Source: Plasmopara viticola
Taxonomy: Eukaryota > Oomycota > Peronosporomycetes > Peronosporales > Peronosporaceae
Assembly: GCA_001695595.3 (NCBI GenBank)
Contig: MBPM02000001.1
Coordinates: 682,001 to 746,000, forward strand
Direction: 5' to 3'
Length of the DNA stretch: 64,000 nt
The position numbers and the translations under genes are program-made. Numbering within the stretch: the first letter of the stretch is position 1; each line of letters opens with the position of its first letter. Shown piece by piece: positions 9,936 to 21,859 of the stretch. The notes under the pieces were generated by a model that made no database searches, was not told the origin of the DNA, and worked only from the letters and a program-made list of their open reading frames with translations.

Positions 9936-12900
9936 ATGACTGCAAATCGGACTCGACCCGAATGTGTTGACGAACAGGACGCGGTTCAGGTCTGCGTGCG
10001 TATTCGACCGCTCACGTCGAAAGAAAAACAGGAGCAGACGAAAAGTTGTATACGAATTGCAACATCTCCCTACGTGTTATCGTCTAGTTCCGTCTCTTCT
10101 CAAGGTGGCAGCTTAGTCAAAGGTCCTCAACAGCTTATTGTCGGAAAGGATCGCGCTTTCACTTTTGACAATGTTCTTGGTGTCACAAGCTCGCAAGCGG
10201 TACGAATCTATATCGACACAAGAAGCAAACAGGATGTGAAGATTGATGATTTGTGTTTTTGGTAGGACACATACCGCTCATGTGTGGCACCATTGGTTCA
10301 AGGATTCTTGGCTGGCTATAATGCCACTGTATTGGCTTATGGTCAAACAGGCACAGGGAAAACTCATACAATGGCTGGAGCTGGCTATGATGTCAGAGGT
10401 CGAGAAAAATTGGGGGATCTGCAGGGCATCATCCCCAGGGTGAGATTGTATGAGATAGGTCATTTTCGGAATTGATGATAAATCTCAGCTGAAATATGTA
10501 ATAATAGGTAATTACGGCTATATTTGAAAGGTTGCAATCGGATGGAGACGGTAGCGATAATCAGCATCGATGTGACTACACGCTGCGAGTAGAGTATGTT
10601 GAAATCTACAATGAAGAGCTTCGAGACCTTCTTCACCCCGAAACCTCGTCGAAGCAGTTAGCAATACGCGAAGACGGCGAAGGGAATATTGTAATTGCTG
10701 GTGTCAGATCGGAACCGGCTGATACAAAAGAAGTCGTTTTTCGACATCTGATCGTTGGAGGTGCGTCGCGTGTGACTGGTAGCACGCTGATGAATGATTT
10801 CTCGAGTCGATCACACGCCATTTTCAGTCTTTTGCTCGAGCAACGCGACATTACCTCAGGTTTGCGGCGCTTTTCAAAATTTCACCTTGTGGATTTAGCA
10901 GGCTCTGAGCGCGCAAAACGCACTGGTGCTGTGGCTGGGCGTTTCAAAGAATCGGTGAATATTAATCAAGGGCTTTTGGCGCTTGGAAATGTTATCAGTG
11001 CGCTCGGAGACGATAAGCGCCGGATTGGAACTGCCGGTGGCTCAGTCCACGTCCCATATCGAGATTCAAAGCTGACGCGTTTGCTTCAAGACAGTCTAGG
11101 AGGGAATGCTCGCACGCTTATGATTGCGTGTGTTAGTCCAGCAAGTGTAAATTTTGAAGAAACTTTGAATACGCTCAAGTATGCGAACCGTGCGAAAAAC
11201 ATTAAAAACAAACCAATTGTCAATGACCGTCTTGCTAGCGAAGAAGAGCGTATGCGCAACGACAAGGCTATGACACGCATGAAAGAGGAGATTGCGAATT
11301 TACAAACTCAACTTCAACAGAAGGCAGCAATACCGTTATCTGACCAGTCACCTCAAACATCTCCGTCAAGTTGGAAGCAGAAGGAACACAGAGAGACCGA
11401 GCAGGAGCTGGCAGTAGTTAGTCGTCAGCTTGGACAGGCCTCGAAGTGTGTTACGTTTTATGGAAACGCCGTGGAAAGTATGCGATCGTACTCGATGGAA
11501 GCGGCTACACTGTTGGTGGCGATGGAGCGAGAGATTAAGTCATTAGGACGACCGGTTCAGCAACGGTTAAATGAAATTGTCAAAGTGCTGAATGCATCGA
11601 TACAGACGGCAAATTGTAGTGTCATGAGTGCTAAAAACCTCATGCCTTTACCACCTGAACGAGTTGGGAACAGTGCTGATCTTGCAACGGATCCATCACA
11701 ACAGGAACCAGAGACGATCGTAGTTCAGCAACTTCGTCATGAACTTAAGGAAGCTAAGACAAATCTGACGCGTGATGAAGAGATTTTTGAGAAAAAGAAC
11801 GTTGACATCCAGAAGTTACAAGCGCTCTTGTTGGAAGCCAAAAGTAAGAATGAGAAACTCATTCAGCGCGTGCAGGAGCTTGAGCGAGGCGGTCAGTTGT
11901 GGTCGAATATTAAAGGCCCCGATTCGGGACAAAGTATCGAGCAGGAGAGCTCAAGCCGTACGACCACTGCGTCTCCTGGTAGCCGAAGTTCTCGTTCATC
12001 ATTAACGAGTCGAAGTTCACGTGGGCTGTTCACTCGCCGCGCAGGGACTGCAGCATACAATGGAGATGACGACAAAGTGGTAATGGACACTGATGATGAT
12101 CAAGTAGACGAATCCCGACTTTCTTCTGCTTCACGAAAAACTAGAAACGGGTCTGCTTCGCGTGGAAGTGCAAGTACTAGAGGTAGTCGTGCACCGGGTT
12201 TTCGATTAAAAACTAGAGAAGCCATTGAGAAGCTCGAAAGCACTATTTCAGCCTTACAACTCAAATTAGAAGAGCTACAGAAGAAGAATGTACGGTGAGA
12301 AGTAATTTGGCTTCGATAAAGCTACTGTTAGAGTTCTTATGTGTCTTTGAGTAGGATGAGTTGCTGGACACCCGTGAAGAATCGACCAGGCGCTGGGCTC
12401 TGGAACGGCAAAACTACGAGCGTCAACTTAGTGAGGCTGAACACTCGATCGAGGCGTTGAAGCGAGAGAATCAAATCTTTGAGCACTCTGTGCTTATTGA
12501 TACGCGCAGCGAAGCGAAGAATTTAGGATCACGATGCTCTAGCTCGTCCTCGACTCGCGATAGTTCGGCAAAGATTGTTGAGGAGAAAGAACGTGCTGTT
12601 TCAAGTAGATCGGAGCGGCCTCCAACCGCAAGAAAAGCTCAAAGTCGAGAGCCAGTAGATAAGGGGAGCTTACTAGCTGCATTTGAAGGTAGTGTCAAAC
12701 AACTCATCGATTACCATACGACTCGACGTGAAGTGGTTCATCTGCTGAAAGGAAAAAAAGCGGCTGAGCAGAGTAGAAGCGAAGCGGCCCGGCGTGTCAA
12801 TGCGCTCGAGTTACAGAAACTGCGCCAGAGCGTGGGGGTACGCGAGAGTATATCCGATTTGTCTAAATCGCTTCATGCACTAGATGAACGCATGCTGGCC

Positions 12901-13893
12901 GAAATTAAGTCGCTTGAAGAACTCGAGCGACTGAAGAAGTTACGAGTTCGTGCGGAGCAGAAACTCGACGGACTACGTCAGCAAGAAGAGCAGGCTGATT
13001 TTTTGGATATGGAAGCTCAACAAGAATTGCAGGATCTTGAAGAGTTGATTGTTGACTTGGATTCGCACATTGCATTTCAAGACTCTGAGCTGTTAGCTGC
13101 ACGAAAAGATTTACAGGCGATAAAGCAACGCTCGGACACTACAGACGCCAAGTCACCGCTTACGAGTCTTGCGCTTGAACTAGTAGAACACTTGCAGCTT
13201 GGCAAAAGTGATAATGCAGACGCTGTAGCTTCCATCTTAACCAAGTGCTTGGATGAAATTGCCCGAATGAGGATGCGAGTGAGTAATATGGATAGCGAAG
13301 TTCACGAGCTGCAAGGATTGCTTGATGAACGCGAGGCAGCAGTGAGTCAGCTGGAAAGTGGCTTGGCTGTAGCTCGTACAGAATTTGACCGACGGCTCGA
13401 CGCACAACAGCAAGAGAGTGCTGAGGCCATGAAGCAGTTAAAAAGGATGCAGCCGCAAGTGCTTGTGTCGACAAATGAAGAGGATGGACGGAGTGATAGT
13501 GAGTGGCAAAAGCTCATTGTGCGCTGTCAGAAGAAGGATGAGTACATTGCCGACTTGGAGAAACACGTGGTATTTTACAAGTCGAAAGCGAAACAGATGC
13601 AAGCGCAGCTACAGCAACTGATTCGGACTTCAACAGAGCAGCAACAACGTAGTAATGACGAGCTTGTTGATAATGAGCGGGAACGGCAACTGGAGCGTCG
13701 CGTTCAGCAACTTGAAAATGCGAACGATGAGCTTATGAAGGATCTAGCGACTGCCAAAGTCTACCTAAGAGCCTCGCAAAGCCGAGGTAGTATTGCCAGC
13801 ACTAGTGGAGAACGCTCTCAAGCGAAAGTTGTTCGTGTATCGAGAAGTGAGCTACGTGAGCTACCCGCCCCACCGGCTCCGCCCAAAGAGTAG
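9936..13893 (+). CDS. kinesin-4-like motor protein, four exons
   Basis: Plus-end microtubule motor, probably kinesin-4 (KIF4/KIF21/KIF27 group). Exons inferred from frame: 9936-10199, 10266-10439, 10508-12289, 12355-13893; introns of 66, 68 and 65 nt with GT...AG ends; predicted 1252 aa. The N-terminal motor domain covers about residues 15-370. It has P-loop GQTGTGKT (about 114-121), switch [11 protein letters not shown] (about 242-251), switch II DLAGSE (about 275-280), and the neck-side block [16 protein letters not shown] typical of kinesin-4. The remainder is predicted coiled coil (heptad-rich, Glu/Gln/Lys/Leu) broken by Ser/Arg-rich linkers. Introns 1 and 3 use GTACG donors. The start ATG sits in frame just before the first motor strand. 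Kinesin-4 members act in spindle midzone or cilia; which role applies here is not visible. Confidence 0.9.
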
Positions 13894-13957
13894 GAGAAGT
13901 ATCACTAGAACGAGGAGCTACAAAGTTTTGTTTTATTCTTTTTAACCAATAGCAAAC

Positions 13958-14806
13958 ATGGCGTCCTCGTGCAGTCCGTTGGCCCCGACGCAGCTTGAGC
14001 GTGAGCATGTGCACAAGGTATACGATCTCATTGCCCCTCATTTCAGTCATACACGACATCATCCATGGCCACAAGTGACTGAATTTCTTGGCAAGCTCGA
14101 ACCTGGCGCACTCATAGCTGACGTTGGCTGTGGCAACGGTAAGTATTTATGTGTCAATTCGTCGCTGTGCATGATTGGCGCTGATCGCAGTATACCATTG
14201 ATGCGTGCGGGAGCACCACGCGGCAGGTACACACTACTATGAAGTAGCGAGATAGAAATATTTACATCATGCACCAAACATGACTTGATTTGTTAAAGCA
14301 ATTTAGTGGGATGTGATGCGTTGAACGTGCCACTTCGAACAGGAGCCTTTGATGCAGCGCTGTCGATTGCTGTTTTGCATCATATCTCGACAGAAGAACG
14401 CAGGTTGGCGCTTATTAGGTATTGCACGTAAAGCTAGTGTGTAAGGGATTATTACGATGAGTATTGGTGACGGTGTTTTAGCGAATTGGCTCGGCTAGTG
14501 CGAGTTGGTGCCGAGGTTTTGATCGTTGCTTGGGCATTTGAGCAAGACGAGCGCTCGAAACGTCGATTTGACGAGCAGGACGTCATGGTGGATTGGAAGC
14601 TGCAGCAGAAATATGCAAAGGAGGAGCAAGGAACAGCATCACATGGAATTGTAGACACTGATATGCGGTGGGTGGTATACAAACGATATTGCCATGTGTA
14701 CCGCAGTGGTGAACTTGAGGCGCTTGTGGCCAAGGTGCCTGGTCTCGAAGTAATATCGGTTGACTATATTCGGTCCAATTGGTGTTTGCGCCTGAAGCGC
14801 GTGTAG
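13958..14806 (+). CDS. TRM9: TRM9-type tRNA wobble-uridine methyltransferase
   Basis: SAM-dependent methyltransferase of the Trm9/ALKBH8 C-terminal family, which forms the methyl ester of carboxymethyluridine at tRNA position 34. Exons 13958-14226, 14299-14418, 14482-14806 (introns 72 and 63 nt) give 237 aa. Residues 17-38 ([13 protein letters not shown]...HPWP) match the family signature; motif [11 protein letters not shown] is at about 54-63; then CDALNVPLR and [10 protein letters not shown], and [10 protein letters not shown] follow in order. The intron 1 acceptor at 14297-14298 was chosen because the nearer AG leads to a stop. It lies 65 bp behind the kinesin stop, same strand. No AlkB or RRM domain is attached, so it resembles the yeast-type stand-alone enzyme, which needs Trm112. 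Confidence 0.87.
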
Positions 14807-16089
14807 ATTTTAAGACAGGGCAATAGTATGAATGTATTTTACAGGTAAATGCTTAGCTTGAAAAGTACTGACGCAGGTCCCATAATGCTAAAAGAGATTT
14901 TGAACTTTTCTTTGGACTTGGAGAAAACGCGACGATAATGTTTTTGCAAGGTTTCGTCGTGCTATTGCTTTTCTTAAGCCTTTGGGGCTTAAAAGACTCT
15001 TGTCATTTTCACCTTACTTCTTCTAACAGAGATTGCGTAAAATTTATCTGGTAGCTAGTGTTGCGAAGTGTCACGGAGATGTCACATTCGGCCGCGGCGC
15101 CTTCAGTGTTGTAATATTCCAAATTGCGCAGCTTCTGCAAGCTACTCAAGAAGCATCACTTGATTGTTCATAAAAGCTGACATGACACTAAAGGTGAAGA
15201 AAATATTTTACAATTGTGGAAAATGTAGCAACCGAATATTGATAAAATAAGCAATTTCAGTCGATCGTATTTGGTGTTTGACTTTAATAAATGGAGTAAT
15301 TATGTTTGATATCAATCTCTTCTTCTTTGCAGCCGACTTAAATGCGCAAGCAATAGCAGCAAAACATCAAGAAAGAATCGCGCTGTCGATCGTTTTAGGT
15401 ACCGCTATTTTTCACGCTTCTTGGCCCAATAGCTCACTTGAAATCGCACAATGCTGTTGCTTGTTCCTTTTGGTGGCTCAATTATTATAACGAGTTCTCG
15501 CTATCAAGATGAAGGCTCAATTTGTAAACTTTGTGGACACATTGAGTCTACCTTTAAAGAATTATTGATAGTTTTGAGTTATTGAAAAAGTTCGCACAGA
15601 ATAATCACGAGCAGAACCGTTATCTATTGTGGCGAAGGCATAACAAATGTAGCAACTTTTGATACTGGGCATTTACCAACCTTGATTCCCGGCATGTCAA
15701 GCGATCGTTGCCACCTGCTGTCGAGAACCTTGATTATTTTTACTTGACTTGAACGACGTGGTGGAGTTTGTTTGTTTGTTTTGCGACCGAGCGATTGTCG
15801 TTTGAGGCGACCAACTAATTAGTTGTTTAGAATTTATACCAACCACAGTCACATCTGGGGCCAATTCGGTCGCTCGTTTCTTGAAAAATTTATACCATTA
15901 AGTCAAAGACACATTCGCGATCTTGCCTTAACGTCCTTTACTCGACAACTTCGACGAATTATACGCAATTTAATTAAATGCAAGTTTCCACGATGATCTT
16001 GTGCTGTTACAGGCAAAATCTTCGCCCCTTTCAGCATGCCGAAATGTAAATTAAACATGATTGACCAGAGTATTTCATGCGCTGGACTC
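14807..16089. other. intergenic between convergent genes
   Basis: Separates the 3' ends of the methyltransferase (+) and the Tudor-like gene (-). It is AT-rich, with only short meaningless frames. I see no RNA gene or repeat. Confidence 0.4.
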
Positions 16090-18270
16090 TTAGTGACTGA
16101 AAGTGCTCGCTGTATTAGCCGACATACGTTCCGTCTGAGCCTCACTCGTCGACTCAGAGTTGTACTGGCTTTCCCTTTTATTTTCGCTTTGGTAATAATG
16201 ACTTGTGCTTGTGCGACGATGGAGCTGCATAGGTTGATAATGCAGATAGGCTTGTTGTGTGTGATGCTGTCCGCTTCGTGGCTGATGGGCATTAGATCGC
16301 GACACACGATCGACATCGACCATCGAGAAGGACGAACCTGCACTTGGTGTGTCAGACAGAGATACAAAGCTTGCTGGGACGCGTGACGTTTGAGACAGAG
16401 TAGACGGTCGGCAATGTTCATCCATTCTTGCTCGTATTGTAGTGTACGGAGGATACGCGAGACCAGGGCCTTCGTGGTCGCCAGAAACAAACATTGTTGA
16501 CTCTCGATAGAAGCTTGTAGATGCTCCCAAGGATCGAGCACCTTCCGTAGTGCCGGCACGGTCTCGCGCATTAAAGTGTTGCACGTAACGCCCATTTGCT
16601 TGCATACATGTACGAGGGTGCGCATCGAGCTGGCGATCAGACATATATACACTCTTTTCTTCACGCCACGCCGGTGCGTCCACGGAGCAGCGAGCATATG
16701 GACTTGAGTCCTTGCGACCGGACGCCGGCTCAGCACTAGGCCATCGATTTGAGAACATACTCTGCAGCGTCAAGTGAGAGTTCGACGCGTGTCCATTTCG
16801 TCGCAATATAGGATGCGTCTGACTGCGAGCTTCGCTGATATCTTCATTGGCAGTGAATTGATTGCTTGACATTCGATGGTGTCCGCCCACTACTTGACTA
16901 TGATAAGTGGCAGATCGGCTTGCGGCTTGTGACCAGAGATCCCCATCTTCAGCTCGGTGAAATGTATGGTGATAAATACTCGGTTTTATTCGTCCATGTA
17001 TAGACGGTACCCCCGCGAATGTTGTCTCCTCCGCGTGACGTGTACGTTTGCCTTCAATGGGCCCGATATTTGGTGAGTCGAAGGCGGTACGTTTGCGTGG
17101 TACACTTTCAACACTTTCGCGATTGCTCTTCGTTTTCGTCGAGCTTGCCATGCTGGCAGGAGTATCACGAGGCAGCAGCGATAAAATGGCCGAGTGCACA
17201 TTAGGGGAAAAGCACGTCTTTAATAGCTCGTCGTTTAAGGCAATATGTTCCACGACATCCAAGGGCGACGAAAAAACCTTACCGGTAGACGAGATGTAAC
17301 GCGTGTCGCCATGTTCAGAGGTACTAGTTTGCACCCGCCAGCCTTGGTGCACTAGTTTAGGCAGCGCATGATTTTCAAACAAACTGATCACAAATTGCGC
17401 TTCACGCTCGCTCACCTGAATAAGTCTGCGACGTGGAGATGGCAGCGTAAAGTCGCCTGTATCTGAACACGAGTCTTCTTTACTCTCTGTTTGAAACAAC
17501 GAGATGGCGGGCGGAGGTTGCGACGGGTCAGCACGTTCAATCTCGTCCTGGATCAAAATCTGCAGAGTTTCATCGATCGTCACATCCTCTGCGTCACCGT
17601 CCGCATAGACGACCGTATACAACGACGTTTGCGTGTCAAACTTGACGACCTGCCCCAAGAATCGTCCATAATCAGGAAACGTTTTGGCCACACGCAATCC
17701 CACCAAGTCATGAGCAAAGATTTCGCGGCCGTGGAACATGAGACGCACGTCCCTTTGAGCATTGGACGAGGGTGGGGTAGACGGCGCTTCGTTCTCGACC
17801 TCTTTATTTTGATCCTCGTCCAGATCTTCGGCCGGGAGAAACAGATGTCTCTCGTCTCGTTCGCGACGGACCGTATGCAGCGGGTTCTGACGGACGTCTA
17901 CATTGCTAGCTCCGCTTTGCTTTTTTTTCTTCAAGCTTTCTACGCTTGGAATGGGTGGTGAAATAGTATTGCTTTCGCTACGGGGCTGGTTGTGAAGTTG
18001 CAATAGCGCTGCGCTGTTTAATGACAGAGACGGCAGCGTCTGACTCGGCGTCGATGTCTTACAGTCCTTGTTCTCCACGAGCTTGAGTGCCAAGGCAGCT
18101 AACGACGTGCTCCCCTGTGATTTAGAGCTCGACATGTGCACTTGATTGACACTGGAGGTGACAGAAGATTCGCCGCTCTGGACCAAATCGTTTTGATTTT
18201 GTAAGTCACGGAGCCAGACACTGTCGTTCTTGTGGCGGCTGTTATCTCGAGGAATATAATCTTTGGACAT
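16090..18270 (-). CDS. nuclear protein with Tudor/Agenet-like domain
   Basis: A single uninterrupted exon of 726 aa, starting at the ATG at 18268-18270 (the frame extends upstream only through a TTG). Residues about 189-240 (beginning DLVGLRVAKTFPDYGRFLG, then YTVVYADGDAEDV) look like the PTM/Agenet Tudor-like fold that reads histone tails in plant and stramenopile chromatin proteins. A second conserved-looking block (about 295-345, with HQGWRV and RYISSTGKVFSS) resembles a small DNA- or chromatin-binding domain such as an MBD-like fold, but I cannot name it. The flanks are low-complexity, Ser/Gln/His-rich and contain basic nuclear-signal-like stretches (RRRL, PRKR, GKRTRH). A chromatin or transcription role is inferred. 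Confidence 0.72.
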   Translation of the reverse strand: MSKDYIPRDNSRHKNDSVWLRDLQNQNDLVQSGESSVTSSVNQVHMSSSKSQGSTSLAALALKLVENKDCKTSTPSQTLPSLSLNSAALLQLHNQPRSESNTISPPIPSVESLKKKKQSGASNVDVRQNPLHTVRRERDERHLFLPAEDLDEDQNKEVENEAPSTPPSSNAQRDVRLMFHGREIFAHDLVGLRVAKTFPDYGRFLGQVVKFDTQTSLYTVVYADGDAEDVTIDETLQILIQDEIERADPSQPPPAISLFQTESKEDSCSDTGDFTLPSPRRRLIQVSEREAQFVISLFENHALPKLVHQGWRVQTSTSEHGDTRYISSTGKVFSSPLDVVEHIALNDELLKTCFSPNVHSAILSLLPRDTPASMASSTKTKSNRESVESVPRKRTAFDSPNIGPIEGKRTRHAEETTFAGVPSIHGRIKPSIYHHTFHRAEDGDLWSQAASRSATYHSQVVGGHHRMSSNQFTANEDISEARSQTHPILRRNGHASNSHLTLQSMFSNRWPSAEPASGRKDSSPYARCSVDAPAWREEKSVYMSDRQLDAHPRTCMQANGRYVQHFNARDRAGTTEGARSLGASTSFYRESTMFVSGDHEGPGLAYPPYTTIRARMDEHCRPSTLSQTSRVPASFVSLSDTPSAGSSFSMVDVDRVSRSNAHQPRSGQHHTQQAYLHYQPMQLHRRTSTSHYYQSENKRESQYNSESTSEAQTERMSANTASTFSH

Positions 18271-21109
18271 GATGGCAAGGATGTGGCCCGGGCTCAAGAA
18301 TTTTGCCAAGTCAATTAGTGCCGGCTCTGCAAAGACGGATTGATGAGCTGGACAGCTGGCAGGACGTTTTAAATAGTGGTAAAAAAACTTTCGATTATCT
18401 TTGAGGTTTGAGGACGCTTGTGTGAGTTTGATATGGAGAGAGTACAGTACTATATACTGCTGGGAGGACGTTGGAATGGGTCCACGTGCGACTACTATTG
18501 TGATCAGTCACCACCCGGATGACAAAACATGCACGGAGGACGGTTATACCGTAGGAACCTTGGAATTTAAGCGTTGAATAAATACAATCCTGACAGTAAA
18601 GCCTTGCTTGCAACAATTTTTATTCGACTATTTGTTAAATAGAGCCTTTTGGCATGCTATAAAAATCAGATGCGATAGCTATATCTTGGTGATTTGCATG
18701 GTGTGCGATACTTCTCAAATTTGCGCCAATCGAAGTATGAAATATCAAAATCAGCGCTTAGTTTTCTGTCTTGTTTCTACACCACCCAATGGGATACATC
18801 ATTGTCTCTGATATTAATGGGTTTGCGGCGTCTTTTGACATACTGCCTACCGTTAAGCTCACAGACTAACCGACACTCTCAATTTTTTGTCGCTTTGCAG
18901 CTTTGGTCGGGTTAAGCGCTCATCGTTTTCTTCATAAATAAAAGTGGCAATTGTGCCACACACGCACGTCATTGAGTCAGCTCATTTGTAATAAGTACTA
19001 TTTTCTATTTCGTCATATCATCTTACATGTGATCTTTCCCACATCTGGCCTTACAGCGAATCATGTACTACTATAAGATTGTATTTTCGTTGTCCAGAAA
19101 GATAAAATCTTCGGAAGAGCTTACTGAATATACTCACATAAAACCATCTTTATATTCTCGAAAAAATAAAACTTATTTCTACATGAATTATTTAAATTTT
19201 GCCACATCGATACTGGCAATAAAATAATTGTAAGCTACATGCTCAATGCGATCGTAACCTGCCGGTAACGTGACAACAGCGCCAGCAAAACGCCTTTCTA
19301 CGAAATTATTAGCTGGAGCAAAGCTGTAACTTTCTAGGGATGATCCTAATCCCGACAACAAATTTTTGCAGGCCATTTTACATTAGCTTTGCCGGCACTC
19401 TCTTTGTCCAGAGTAAACGTCCAAGGATCCAGGTCTCGAGACGATGAAGAGTTGACTTTTGTTCCAAGTAAAGTAGGAAGGTCGCATACGGTATACAGGT
19501 GTTCAGCCTTGGCACGACATAGTGCTAGAGATCCAACTTCGGTGCGACTGTGCCACTGACTTGAAGCTTGAAAGTCTGCACTTTGCGGCTTCAAGGTAAA
19601 TAGCTGAACACGATTGTTGGCATTAATACTGAGAGCCTCGCATTTCGTGTGGCCAATATCTATCCCGGTAGTTTATTTCAGCAGGACACCTGAAATGAAA
19701 AGCGTGCATTCAGTATTGTTTGTGGCGCTCTGCGCATTTCATCTTTGTTTTGCAACATAGCTGTAAAGGATCCAAAACAACATAGGTCGAAACAATGTTG
19801 CATTAGCGGCGACATGCTTCGATTTGAGCCAGAGTGTTATTAAAGGTTTTTATTCCGCACTCCAATTCTTCGTAAATCTATCATATCATGTTTTCATACC
19901 AAAAGTCTGTGCTTGCTACGGCAGACATGTGACAAATCGCTCGACAGACAAATTTGCAATGCCACACGCATCTCATAAATGTGAAATAAGAAACCGACTT
20001 CTTCAGTCGTGCCTGAAATATTTGACGTCGGTAAAAATCGCCTTATTAACATTTAACCAATCAGGTAAAGGCATTCGGTACTACTTCGATGATCGGCATT
20101 TCTTTGCCGACTGCCTCAAGCTATACTGTGTTCATGTATTTATCGACTTCCCCAACAAGTACCAAATGACTTGATCTGCAAGATGCTCGTGATTTTAACA
20201 TGGGTAATGGAGCGTAGTAGGTTTCTTGCGAGCTTATTAAACAGAATGTGTGGACCAGACGTAATGGTGGAGCAAATTTTTTAAGCGCGTTAAGGGAATA
20301 AAGAATGTTGACGTGGTCTTTATCACTAAAAGGCAATGCAAGAGCCAAAGCTTTATGGGCGCTTAACTGAGCGCTAGTCTGGATAAGGCTTTGCCAGAAC
20401 ACAACATCACGATCGGGAATGCCGCGCACGATTGCTAAAAGCCTTGTTTTCTTTAGAAAATCGCGGATTTATCGAAGATGTTATCAAAGTATTGCCACAA
20501 TAAACACCGCTACTAATTCGGCAAGCACAATTGTAACGTATCCAGTTCCTGAAGCGAGACTATAATGGACACTTGGAATGCCAATTCAATTTTAAAAGGG
20601 TAAATTACTATTGCGCGAGACCTTCAAATCAATAGGTCCAGTGTTTGGAATTGACTTCATGTCGATGATACGTAATACCGACCTTTAAAGTTGGAACTGG
20701 ATACGTCTAAAATTTTGACGAAATACGAGTTCGACACGTCGTAAGATTGCGACACTCTTGTGCTTATAATTGAAGATGTTACATGCACGCTATTGGGTTG
20801 TGCAATACTACTGCTGCCGAGCAGGAATATGTGCCTTTGACAGCGTCGTTGGAGCAGTGAACCAGCGACGGATGGCCACCGAATAGATATTTTTCGAGCT
20901 TGCATTGACAAGACGGTGCGGTGCGTTTTTAAATAATAACTTTCAAGTTTGCTTAAACAAGACGGCAATCCACCGCACGACAAAAACTATCTAAGTAACG
21001 AGAATGCAAGTTATCCCTTTTTGATGCTCGCAACTTTTTAGCAGCAATCATAACAGACACACGAGCATATTAGCTGCATCGAGTACCTTCGTCTTCAGCC
21101 ATCACTTAT
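18271..21109. other. intergenic, possible decayed gene on - strand
   Basis: Four short - strand frames (20657-20983, 20121-20429, 19346-19594, 19188-19376) have protein-like composition and could be pieces of one degenerate gene, but I cannot assign a family or join them by convincing introns. The region upstream of 18270 should hold the Tudor-like gene promoter. Nothing else was recognised. Confidence 0.3.
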
Positions 21110-21859
21110 CTATTTATTGTGTAAAGCTCTGTCAATAAGATCTACCAGTTTTTCGAGGTCTGCAAGTCCTTTTTTCACCTCAAATGTTCTAAGGTTGCCT
21201 AACTGGGTATAAAATTTAATAAGTGGTGCAGTCTCCTGATTGTACACTTTCAATCGCTGCTTAACTGTCTCAGGTGTATCGTCCGGACGCTGCACAAGTG
21301 ACGCCGCGCCGCAAGAGTCACAGATCCCTTCAACTTTGGGCAGTAGCGGGGGCATGTGATATTTGCCTTGCTTGATAAAAGCCACATTGTAGCCCGAGCC
21401 ACATTTTGTGCACACCCTGTCAAATGCACCCACATATTTAGACCTCGTCATACCGCAACTAATCGTGACGACCAACCTTCTGCCACTAATCTTATCTGAG
21501 AGAATCCACTGCGGCAAGTTGATATTGACAACCAGGTCCAGCTCGGTGACATGCTGGAATTCTTTGGCTTGCGGTACATTTCTGGGAAAACCATCCAAAA
21601 TGAAGCCCCGCTTGGCGTCGTCCTGTGCCAGCCGAGTCTCCATCATATCCAAGATAATCTCATCGGGCACAAGCGCACCGCTGTTATTGTAAGCCTCGAT
21701 TTGGGCGCCGAGCGTCGTGCCACTCTTTATCTCGTGGCGTACCAAATCTCCCGTGGAGATGGTTGGGATCTGCAGTATGGGCGCAATGCGGGACGCGTAC
21801 GTACCTTTGCCAGCGCCCGGGGCCCCCAAGAACATAATCTTGAGCGACTTGGTCGCCAT
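21110..21859 (-). CDS. adenylate kinase, long form with zinc-type LID
   Basis: Catalyses ATP + AMP = 2 ADP. The ATG at 21857-21859 starts MATKSLKIMFLGAPGAGKGT; the longer frame begins with TTG and is unlikely. P-loop GAPGAGKGT is at residues 12-20, the AMP-binding part has STGDLVR and LDGFPR, and the lid has CTKCGSGY...CDSCG, a four-Cys metal site typical of bacterial and organellar-type long adenylate kinases. YHMPPLLPKVEG resembles plant/algal relatives. An extra 20 codons lie between SGRR and VCTKC. They coincide with a 60-nt GT...AG segment (21417-21476) whose removal restores SGRRVCTKC exactly, so it is read as an intron; spliced length about 229 aa. No clear targeting peptide is seen. 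Confidence 0.9.
   Translation of the reverse strand: MATKSLKIMFLGAPGAGKGTYASRIAPILQIPTISTGDLVRHEIKSGTTLGAQIEAYNNSGALVPDEIILDMMETRLAQDDAKRGFILDGFPRNVPQAKEFQHVTELDLVVNINLPQWILSDKISGRRLVVTISCGMTRSKYVGAFDRVCTKCGSGYNVAFIKQGKYHMPPLLPKVEGICDSCGAASLVQRPDDTPETVKQRLKVYNQETAPLIKFYTQLGNLRTFEVKKGLADLEKLVDLIDRALHNK
21417..21476 (-). other. 60-nt stop-free intron in adenylate kinase
   Basis: The segment begins GTTGGT and ends GACAG on the - strand. It has no in-frame stop and is a multiple of three, so translation would run through it. Splicing joins AG to G to make Arg and gives the family-typical SGRRVC junction. A GTTGGA donor is also inferred in the cullin gene, which supports the donor type. Confidence 0.75.

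Noticed and set aside
16036..16386. 116-codon + strand frame opposite the Tudor-like gene
   Set aside because: It is the antisense shadow of a longer, domain-bearing gene.
19188..20983. Four short - strand frames that might form one gene
   Set aside because: Protein-like pieces, with a faint resemblance of the last one to RNase H2 subunit C (FAGAVVTLPAGY), but too short and not joinable; kept only as a note in the intergenic entry.
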